DNA from: Actinomycetes bacterium
Lineage (GTDB): Bacteria; Actinomycetota; Acidimicrobiia; Acidimicrobiales; RAAP-2
Assembly (NCBI GenBank): GCA_021802025.1
Contig: JAKABC010000123.1
Location: 289-5,290, forward strand
Length of the DNA: 5,002 bases
Direction: 5' to 3'
Positions 1-3,961 of this stretch are shown here, in pieces. The notes beneath the pieces are model-generated. The model saw only the letters and a list, made by a program, of their open reading frames with translations, did no database searches and was not told where the DNA came from. The position numbers were made by a program, and so were the translations under genes. Within the stretch, counting starts at the first letter, position 1; each line of letters begins with the position of its first letter.

Positions 1-155
1 GAGAGGCGCGGGTCGGGGACGTTGACGACCCCGACGTTGGGCTCGATCGTGGCGAAGGGGTAGTTGGCCGCCAGGGCGTGGTTCTTGGTCAGGGCGTTGA
101 AGAGCGTGGACTTGCCGACGTTGGGGAGCCCGACGATGCCGATGGAGAGGGCCAT
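1..155 (-). CDS. ychF: Redox-regulated ATPase YchF, N-terminal fragment
   Basis: Visible are the first 51 codons of YchF (OLA1 family), an Obg-related P-loop NTPase that prefers ATP and associates with ribosomes in the cytoplasm. The start codon is the ATG complementary to 153-155. The Walker A loop GLPNVGKST occupies residues 9-17, and the family-typical segment NYPFATIEPNVGVV occupies residues 31-44; together they distinguish YchF from Obg, Era and EngA. The rest of the protein (usually about 360 aa, with coiled-coil and TGS domains) lies beyond the left edge. There is no Shine-Dalgarno sequence, but a TANNNT box lies 10 bases upstream, so the mRNA is probably almost leaderless. The gene is divergent from the methyltransferase gene to its right. 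The family call is firm; what is inferred is only that the missing part is intact. Confidence 0.96.
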   Translation of the reverse strand, partial: MALSIGIVGLPNVGKSTLFNALTKNHALAANYPFATIEPNVGVVNVPDPRL

Positions 156-165
156 AGGACTGCTC

Positions 166-171
166 AGGCTA
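166..171 (-). promoter_or_regulatory. Candidate -10 box of ychF (TAGCCT)
   Basis: On the minus strand TAGCCT fits the actinobacterial TANNNT -10 pattern. It ends 10 bases before the ychF ATG, which puts the expected transcription start about four bases from the start codon. There is no ribosome binding site in that gap, consistent with near-leaderless translation. No convincing -35 hexamer is seen. Confidence 0.5.
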
Positions 172-183
172 CCCGAGCCCCGC

Positions 184-211
184 CGGCGACCGGTCCCGTC
201 GTCGGTCGCCG
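184..211. repeat. 9-bp-arm inverted repeat in the divergent ychF/methyltransferase promoter region
   Basis: The arms CGGCGACCG (184-192) and CGGTCGCCG (203-211) are perfect reverse complements separated by 10 bases. The repeat lies between the two outward-facing -10 boxes and covers the expected -35 position of the ychF promoter. It could be an operator for a dimeric regulator or a hairpin; neither reading is proven. The 12-mer GGTCCCGTCGTC at 192-203 recurs at 2251-2262 inside the inverted repeat upstream of the MFS gene. Confidence 0.45.
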
Positions 212-246
212 ACACCGGCGTCCCAGCCCGTCGGGTCGGCCCGGTC

Positions 247-252
247 TAGCGT
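247..252 (+). promoter_or_regulatory. Candidate -10 box of the methyltransferase gene (TAGCGT)
   Basis: TAGCGT matches TANNNT. A transcript starting about seven bases downstream would begin near 259, leaving a leader of roughly seven bases before the ATG at 266. This box overlaps the alternative GTG start at 251, and is the main reason for preferring the ATG. No clear -35 element is visible. Confidence 0.45.
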
Positions 253-265
253 GCGGACGAGACTC

Positions 266-898
266 ATGGACTGGCTCGCCTGGCACGAGGGCTACAACGA
301 CCCGACGTCGCCTCACGCGCGCCGTCTCGTGGTCGTCCAGGACCACATCCGCACCTTCCTCGATCGCTGCGACGCGCCGTCAATCCGAGCGGTGAGCCTC
401 TGCAGCGGATCCGGCGCGGATCTCCTGCCGGTGCTGGCCGAGCACCCGGCCGGCCGGCGGACCCGGGCCCGACTCATCGAGTCCCACCCCGAGCTGGCCG
501 AGCGGGCCCGCGTGACGGCGCGAGAGCTCGCCCTGGAGGGCGTCGAGGTTCTCACCGGCGACGCCAGCACCACCGACGCGCTCGTGGGGGCGGTGCCGGC
601 CGACCTGGTGCTCGTCTGTGGCGTGTTCGGGAACATCTCGGACGACGACGTCTACCGGACGGTCCGGGCGCTCCCGCAGTTGTGCGCCGAGGGCGCCACG
701 GTGGTGTGGACCCGTCACCGCCACGAGCCCGACCTCACCCCGGCGATCCGCGAGTGGCTGGGGGAGGTCGGCTTCGCCGAGCGGTCCTTCGACTCCCCGG
801 GCGTGGGGGACTACGCCGTGGGCTCCCACGTGCTCGTGGGACCGGCGCGTCGCCTCGAGCCCGGCGTGCGCCTCTTCACGTTCTCGCGCGAGCGCTGA
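266..898 (+). CDS. Class I SAM-dependent methyltransferase, substrate unknown
   Basis: This 210-residue soluble protein has a Rossmann-type methyltransferase fold. Motif I, the SAM-binding glycine loop VSLCSGSGADL, is at residues 43-53. An acidic residue after strand 2 (ARLIES, E72) would hold the ribose hydroxyls, TGDAST (97-102) corresponds to motif II/III, and ADLVLVCGVFGNISDDD (112-128) is the strand-4 region. The N-terminal DWLAWHEGYNDPTSPHARRL and the later VVWTRHRHEPDLTPAIREW are, from memory, conserved in a family of uncharacterised actinobacterial methyltransferases. The substrate is not known to me. The ATG at 266 is preferred to the in-frame GTG at 251 (which would add five residues) because the candidate -10 box overlaps that GTG. 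It is monocistronic, divergent from ychF and convergent with the MFS gene. Fold assignment is confident; function beyond SAM-dependent methyl transfer is open. Confidence 0.9.
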   Translation: MDWLAWHEGYNDPTSPHARRLVVVQDHIRTFLDRCDAPSIRAVSLCSGSGADLLPVLAEHPAGRRTRARLIESHPELAERARVTARELALEGVEVLTGDASTTDALVGAVPADLVLVCGVFGNISDDDVYRTVRALPQLCAEGATVVWTRHRHEPDLTPAIREWLGEVGFAERSFDSPGVGDYAVGSHVLVGPARRLEPGVRLFTFSRER

Positions 899-912
899 AC
901 CCGGGCCAGACG

Positions 913-954
913 GCCGGGCGGGCACGGGTGGCAGCCGGGCGGGCCCGGGTGGCG
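913..954. repeat. 21-bp tandem duplication between convergent genes
   Basis: Two copies of a 21-base unit lie end to end (913-933 and 934-954). They differ at two positions, and the first bases of a third copy follow (955-959). The segment fills most of the 66-base gap between the stop codons of the methyltransferase and MFS genes. Within copy 2, CCGGG and CCCGG (935-939 and 944-948) could form a short stem, so it may help end both transcripts. There is no T-tract, and a terminator role is only a guess. Confidence 0.6.
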
Positions 955-964
955 GCCGGTCGCC

Positions 965-2233
965 CTAGCCGTCGGGACCGAGGGACGCGGGTGCGGTACG
1001 GTGCGCGCCGGCGACTAAGGGCGTGAACGCCGTGCTGACCACGACGAAACCGCCGGCCAGGATGAGCCAGCCCTCGCGCCCCATCCCGATCGCGAGCGCG
1101 GTGACCAGGCTGGGCCCCACGATGCCCGAGACGCTGCGCCCGAAGGAAAACGCCCCCTGATACTGGCCCATCAGGTCCTCGCGGGCGAGTCCGTAGCCGA
1201 TGCCCCAGGCGGCGCCCGAGCTCAGGATCTCGCCCAGGGAGTGGGCGAGGACCGCGAGGACCAGCACGGCGCACGCCGCGACGGGGTCGAGTCCGTGGGC
1301 GGCGCCGTAGAGCACGCAGGCCACCGCGACGCACAGCCCGGCGCGCCGGTACACGCGCGCGGCGCGCGCCACGTCGCCGGACCCGCGGCTGGCGCGGACC
1401 TGGAGGAAGATGACCACGAGCGTGTTAACCACGAGCAGCACCGACACCCACCAGTGCGGCGCGCGGGTGTCCTCGACCACCCACAGGGGTAGCGCCACGC
1501 TCTGGATGACGAAGTGGACGCCGAAGAGCCCGTTGAGCAGCGCCGCCGACAGGTACCGGCGGTCGCGCAGAACGACGGTCATCGGGGGCCGTCGCTGGCC
1601 CGGCTCGACCGGTCGCGCCGAGGTGGCCGGGAGGCGCAGGACGTAGCCCGCGGCCACGACGAAGGTCAACGCGTTGCCGAGGACCATCGCGACGTAGGCG
1701 CTGCGCGTGCCGATCGCAAGACCCACGCCCGACAGGGCGATCCCCACCGACATGCCGAGGTTGGTCACCGCCCGCTGGTAGGCGAGCACCCGTACGCGGC
1801 TCTCGCCCTCGCCCATCCGCCCGACGACGACCGAGCGGCCCGCGCCGGCGGCCCCCGACAGGACACCGGCGGCGATATTGAGCAGGAGGAAGGGGAGGAA
1901 GGTGTGGATGAGGGTGAACGAGGCCATGACGAGACCCTGTCCAGCGGCGCCGACCGCGACGACGTAGCGAGGGTCCCAGTGGTCCGAGAGGTGGCCGGCC
2001 GGGATCGAGACCAGCAGGCCGAAGACGGCCGCGACGCCGAGCCCCAGGGCGACCCGGTGGACGGGGATGCCGACCGAGCGGGCGAAGAAGAGGACCTCCA
2101 CGGTGTAGTAGAGGCCGTTGCCCATCGTGTTGGCGAGCGTCGCCTTGGTGAGCGTCCGCAGGGGACCGGGCGGCGGCAGTGCGCTGCGCCGACTGGGCTC
2201 GGCCCGGGCTGGTCCTCCCTCGTGGGCGCTCAC
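965..2233 (-). CDS. Major facilitator superfamily (MFS) transporter
   Basis: This 422-residue integral membrane protein has about twelve hydrophobic segments, the standard MFS layout. In the numbering from the upstream GTG they lie near residues 34-52, 62-80, 91-110, 113-133, 155-175, 180-201, 228-254, 262-281, 298-314, 318-340, 364-384 and 388-410. The cytoplasmic loop after helix 2 carries motif A as GHLSDHWDPR (81-90), with the conserved G, D and R. A basic central loop (about 202-227) separates the two six-helix halves. Such proteins are secondary transporters, often drug or metabolite exporters; the substrate cannot be read from sequence. Two GTG codons are adjacent (2236 and 2233). The second fits a leaderless start six bases beyond the candidate -10 box; using the first adds one residue. 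It is a single-gene unit, with nothing adjacent that names its substrate. Confidence 0.93.
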   Translation of the reverse strand: MSAHEGGPARAEPSRRSALPPPGPLRTLTKATLANTMGNGLYYTVEVLFFARSVGIPVHRVALGLGVAAVFGLLVSIPAGHLSDHWDPRYVVAVGAAGQGLVMASFTLIHTFLPFLLLNIAAGVLSGAAGAGRSVVVGRMGEGESRVRVLAYQRAVTNLGMSVGIALSGVGLAIGTRSAYVAMVLGNALTFVVAAGYVLRLPATSARPVEPGQRRPPMTVVLRDRRYLSAALLNGLFGVHFVIQSVALPLWVVEDTRAPHWWVSVLLVVNTLVVIFLQVRASRGSGDVARAARVYRRAGLCVAVACVLYGAAHGLDPVAACAVLVLAVLAHSLGEILSSGAAWGIGYGLAREDLMGQYQGAFSFGRSVSGIVGPSLVTALAIGMGREGWLILAGGFVVVSTAFTPLVAGAHRTAPASLGPDG

Positions 2234-2239
2234 CACGCA

Positions 2240-2245
2240 AAGGTA
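2240..2245 (-). promoter_or_regulatory. Candidate -10 box of the MFS gene (TACCTT)
   Basis: The minus-strand TACCTT fits TANNNT. It places the expected transcription start at or next to the GTG at 2233, so the mRNA is probably leaderless. No Shine-Dalgarno sequence is seen before either GTG. Confidence 0.5.
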
Positions 2246-2270
2246 GCCGTGGTCCCGTCGTCACCACGGC
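2246..2270. promoter_or_regulatory. Inverted repeat abutting the MFS promoter, candidate operator
   Basis: The arms GCCGTGGT (2246-2253) and ACCACGGC (2263-2270) are perfect reverse complements of eight bases around a 9-base spacer. The repeat touches the upstream edge of the -10 box and fills the -10/-35 spacer. A repressor bound there would block polymerase, an arrangement common for TetR- or MarR-type control of exporters. No regulator gene lies in the window, so this is inferred from position and symmetry only. Confidence 0.45.
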
Positions 2271-2340
2271 GTCGGGCACCGAGTGGGTCGCAACGTCTCG
2301 GTTCGCTACCCCGAGGCGTCAGTGGTCACAGGGCCGGTCC

Positions 2341-2381
2341 ACTCACCCCCGTTCGTCGTCAACGGACACCCGGGGGCGAGT
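2341..2381 (-). terminator. Terminator-like stem-loop downstream of the small membrane-protein operon
   Basis: Read as minus-strand RNA, ACUCGCCCCCG (2381-2371) pairs along all 11 positions with CGGGGGUGAGU (2351-2341), including one G-U pair, around a 19-base loop. On the plus strand the same position is an A-C mismatch, so the stem favours the minus-strand transcript that leaves the 51-aa gene 40 bases upstream. There is no U-tract, so it is at best a non-canonical terminator or a 3'-end-protecting stem. The remaining bases of 2271-2420 hold nothing else I can identify. Confidence 0.4.
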
Positions 2382-2420
2382 CAGATCCCGGCGAACCTCG
2401 CTACGTCCTGAGGCCGGGCC

Positions 2421-2576
2421 CTAGAAGAAGTGGCGGCGGCCGCCAACGGCGCGGCCCATCGATCCCATAAGCCAGAGGACGGCGCCGACGATCAAGATGA
2501 TGAGTCCGATCACCCACAAGATCGAGATTCCAGCGAAGAATCCAATCAACATCAGAATTGCCCCAAGAATTATCAT
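2421..2576 (-). CDS. Small membrane protein, DUF6131 type (51 aa)
   Basis: This 51-residue protein is nearly all membrane. A first hydrophobic segment (about 2-16) and a second (about 20-38) are joined by a tight turn, and the protein ends in a basic, aromatic tail, GRAVGGRRHFF. The MIILG start, the helical hairpin and the GRAVGGRRH ending match what I recall of the actinobacterial DUF6131 family, whose function is unknown. The ATG has a strong Shine-Dalgarno AGGAG (complement of 2584-2588) at a 7-base spacing, and that site lies inside the last codons of the upstream gene. Only three bases separate the two genes, so they are co-transcribed and probably translationally coupled. Codons include AT-ending forms (ATA, ATT, CTT) unusual in this GC-rich setting. 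The reading frame is certain; the family name is from memory. Confidence 0.88.
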   Translation of the reverse strand: MIILGAILMLIGFFAGISILWVIGLIILIVGAVLWLMGSMGRAVGGRRHFF

Positions 2577-2579
2577 GAA

Positions 2580-2861
2580 CTAGCTCCTCTGCTCGTGAAG
2601 CTCGGTGGTGTGGCCGCCTTCGTCCTCGGTCGTTCGGTCGATCGAGTGGCTCGGCGTTGACGGTGTCTTCTTCGAGATCGCGAAGATGATGAACGACACG
2701 ACGAATCCGACGCCGCCGGCGATCATCAAGATCACCCCGACGGTCGACCCGCGAAAGCCGTGACTCTGTATCGTGCTCGAACTCTGGGCTGTCATGGCCC
2801 AGTACAGAATCGCGCCGGCGACGCCCGCGATGGCGCTGAATACCATTCCTGGTAGACCCAT
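2580..2861 (-). CDS. Small two-helix membrane protein (93 aa), function unknown
   Basis: The 93-residue product has two hydrophobic segments, about residues 6-24 (MVFSAIAGVAGAILYWAMT) and 40-62 (with VGVILMIAGGVGFVVSF). A short polar loop joins them, and a hydrophilic tail (63-93) is rich in Ser, Thr, Glu and His. The second segment resembles the signature of short actinobacterial membrane families such as DUF6458; I am not sure of that placement. The ATG is chosen because GGGAG (complement of 2869-2873) lies seven bases upstream. It is the first gene of the pair with the 51-aa protein. Its final codons (CAG AGG AGC) double as that gene's ribosome binding site. It could be a stress or envelope protein, but nothing in the sequence assigns a role. 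Confidence 0.85.
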   Translation of the reverse strand: MGLPGMVFSAIAGVAGAILYWAMTAQSSSTIQSHGFRGSTVGVILMIAGGVGFVVSFIIFAISKKTPSTPSHSIDRTTEDEGGHTTELHEQRS

Positions 2862-2882
2862 AAACCCTCTCCCTGCTAAATC

Positions 2883-2899
2883 CCGGACCAGCGGTCCGG
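2883..2899 (-). repeat. Perfect 7-bp inverted repeat in the leader of the small-membrane operon
   Basis: CCGGACC (2883-2889) and GGTCCGG (2893-2899) are perfect reverse complements around three bases. The repeat ends 21 bases upstream of the ATG at 2861, just before the ribosome binding site. In RNA it would form a compact hairpin; as DNA it could bind a dimeric protein. Its CCGGAC/GTCCGG core is shared with the repeat at 2954-2968. Confidence 0.5.
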
Positions 2900-2936
2900 T
2901 ATGGCGTAGGCAGGGTCTGGGCCAGTCGGTACTGTC

Positions 2937-2968
2937 ACCTTACATGCTGGGGTCCGGACTGAGTCCGG
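2937..2968 (-). promoter_or_regulatory. Candidate promoter and operator of the small-membrane operon
   Basis: Minus-strand TAAGGT (2942-2937) fits TANNNT, with TG directly before it, and would give a leader of about 70 bases. Eleven bases further upstream lies the perfect palindrome CCGGACTGAGTCCGG (2954-2968), which covers the expected -35 position. No -35 hexamer is recognisable there, so this may be an activator or repressor site. The assignment rests on spacing and symmetry only. Confidence 0.35.
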
Positions 2969-3142
2969 CGGGGCCACGCCGGTGTCCGGGTGAGCCACCG
3001 TCACCTACCGATACGGGACGGACGGCAATCTCGCACCCTTAACCAGGACGGATAGCGATCGCTGATCCTCCTCGGTCCAACCGCTCGGCGAAGGAGCCAC
3101 CCAGAGGTGATCGTCGGCAGAAGACGTGCGGTCGGCCCCGCT

Positions 3143-3171
3143 CGTGACCCGTTCGCGTAGTCTGATACCGA
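3143..3171 (+). promoter_or_regulatory. Tentative promoter of tRNA-Arg
   Basis: CGTGAC (3143-3148, compare TTGACA) and TACCGA (3166-3171) are separated by exactly 17 bases, giving a start near 3178, the first base of the leader palindrome. An alternative -10 is TAGTCT (3158-3163), a better TANNNT match but without a -35, giving a start near 3170. I cannot choose between them from sequence. Confidence 0.35.
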
Positions 3172-3177
3172 CTCACG

Positions 3178-3208
3178 CGCGGAATATTCCGCGAAACTCC
3201 TCGCGGAA
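3178..3208 (+). repeat. Overlapping inverted repeats in the tRNA-Arg 5' leader
   Basis: CGCGGAATATTCCGCG (3178-3193) is a perfect 16-base palindrome. Its right half also pairs with a later segment: TTCCGCGA (3187-3194) is the exact complement of TCGCGGAA (3201-3208) across a 6-base loop. The first and third arms are thus direct copies of CGCGGAA competing for one partner, so only one stem can form at a time. The second stem ends five bases before the mature tRNA. It may be a leader stem read during RNase P processing, an attenuator-like switch or a protein-binding site. Confidence 0.6.
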
Positions 3209-3213
3209 GTCCC

Positions 3214-3285
3214 GCCCTCGTAGCTCAGGGGATAGAGCATCGGTTTCCTAAACCGTGTGCGCAGGTTCGAATCCTGCCGGGGGCA
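3214..3285 (+). tRNA. tRNA-Arg (anticodon CCU)
   Basis: The full cloverleaf is visible. The acceptor stem GCCCTCG (3214-3220) pairs with CGGGGGC (3278-3284) with one U-G pair. The D stem is GCTC/GAGC (3223-3226 and 3235-3238). The anticodon CCT at 3247-3249 sits in the loop TTCCTAA, and the T arm is GCAGG-TTCGAAT-CCTGC (3261-3277). The discriminator base is A3285. CCA is not fully encoded (CCG follows) and must be completed enzymatically. It decodes the AGG codon. Two details are less usual: a U-U opposition at 27-43 (3240 and 3256), and a 4-base variable loop. It is a single tRNA on the strand opposite its neighbours. Confidence 0.97.
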
Positions 3286-3292
3286 CCGCCAG

Positions 3293-3310
3293 CGGTCGCC
3301 GAGTCGACCG
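3293..3310 (+). terminator. Possible terminator hairpin after tRNA-Arg
   Basis: CGGTCG (3293-3298) and CGACCG (3305-3310) form a perfect 6-bp stem with a 6-base loop, starting eight bases after the discriminator base. No T-tract follows, and a C-run comes next. It is well placed to end or protect the tRNA transcript, but is weak by structure. The rest of the gap to 3367 shows nothing definite. Confidence 0.25.
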
Positions 3311-3367
3311 TCCCCCGCGAGCAGGGGCCGTGGCGAGCGTCCCACTACGGGTTAGACGATGGCACCG

Positions 3368-3961
3368 TCACCACACGAAGGGCACCAGTCGTCGTCGCGA
3401 TCGGCAGAAGTCGTCGTAGCGCTCGCCGAGAGCTGCGCGTAGGGCTGTCTCTTCGACTCGGATCCTCACGATGAGACCCACCAGGGTGGCCACGCTCGCG
3501 CCGATGAGTGACAGCGCGTTGGAGAACGTCAGGCTCATCCCAATCATGCACAGCTCGATCGCGAGGTAGCTCGGGTGTCGCACCCAGCGGTAGGGACCCG
3601 CCTCGATCACCGGTTGATCCTCACTGGTCATCACGACGAAGGTGAAGTACCGCCCGAGGGTCTGAAACGACCACGCCCGCAGCGCGATCCCGCACCACCA
3701 CACGGCGAGTCCCACGATGACCCACGCGGACCCCGACCACGTGAGACCGGGGGCGACGCGGGGGCCGTTGATCGCGAACGACCACCCGAGAATCTCGCCG
3801 ATGGCGACCGCGACGCGGCTGTGGCGGTCGGTGCGGGTCGCGTTCTCGCGCGTCTTCCCCGCCTGGCGGACCTCGAGCCCGATCCACACGGCCAGCGTGA
3901 GGTAGAACGCGACGCTCCCGAGTGTGTGTGACTGCCAGGCCGCCCGCACGGCGCCGATCAC
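3368..3961 (-). CDS. Isoprenylcysteine carboxyl methyltransferase (ICMT)-family membrane methyltransferase
   Basis: This 197-residue integral membrane protein belongs to the ICMT/phospholipid methyltransferase group, which uses SAM to methylate membrane-embedded lipids or prenyl carboxylates. Hydrophobic segments lie near residues 13-31, 50-65, 78-95 and 133-166. The cofactor-binding signature GPYRWVRHPSYLA is at 122-134. The C-terminal RIRVEETAL (166-174) and GERYDDFCRSRRRLVPFVW (179-197) carry the conserved Glu pair and the Tyr/Arg-rich end. The start is the GTG whose last bases form a GTGA overlap with the TGA of the upstream oxidoreductase, the usual sign of translational coupling. Extending the frame further upstream only reads antisense-like sequence inside that gene. 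Bacteria lack CaaX proteins of the eukaryotic kind, so the substrate is probably a lipid or isoprenoid; this is inference. Confidence 0.92.
   Translation of the reverse strand: MIGAVRAAWQSHTLGSVAFYLTLAVWIGLEVRQAGKTRENATRTDRHSRVAVAIGEILGWSFAINGPRVAPGLTWSGSAWVIVGLAVWWCGIALRAWSFQTLGRYFTFVVMTSEDQPVIEAGPYRWVRHPSYLAIELCMIGMSLTFSNALSLIGASVATLVGLIVRIRVEETALRAALGERYDDFCRSRRRLVPFVW

Larger units (their letters stand above)
2862..3213. other. 352-base non-coding stretch with several palindromes
   Basis: This gap between the small-membrane operon and the tRNA carries no credible protein gene: its longer open frames lack codon structure or run antisense through the tRNA. It holds the operon's ribosome binding site, two related CCGGAC/GTCCGG palindromes (2883-2899 and 2954-2968), a 10-base palindrome AGCGATCGCT (3054-3063) flanked by GGAT and ATCC, and the tRNA promoter and leader. 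Apart from these I see nothing in it. Confidence 0.7.

Noticed and set aside
251..265. GTG start at 251 for the methyltransferase
   Set aside because: It overlaps the best -10 box and has no ribosome binding site, and conserved sequence begins at the ATG. It remains possible.
78..968. Other open frames overlapping ychF and the methyltransferase gene
   Set aside because: They are Arg/Pro/Gly-rich shadows without motifs. The YchF P-loop and the methyltransferase SAM motif define the real frames.
1425..2470. Long open frames opposite or out of frame with the MFS gene (1514-2470 plus, 1425-2279 minus)
   Set aside because: High G+C removes stop codons from shadow frames. The translations are Arg/Gly/Asp-rich low-complexity, without domains, while the MFS frame has clear helices and motif A.
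3054..3063. AGCGATCGCT palindrome as a regulatory site
   Set aside because: It is only 10 bases long, not at a clear promoter distance from any gene, and could arise by chance.
3001..3345. 114-residue minus-strand open frame containing CPRQDSNLRTRFRKP
   Set aside because: It runs antisense across tRNA-Arg. The DSNLRTRFRKP-type peptide is a well-known artefact of translating the reverse strand of this tRNA.
3214..3367. tRNA-Arg as an integration (att) site for a mobile element
   Set aside because: There is no integrase, no duplicated tRNA 3' end and no phage-like gene on either side.
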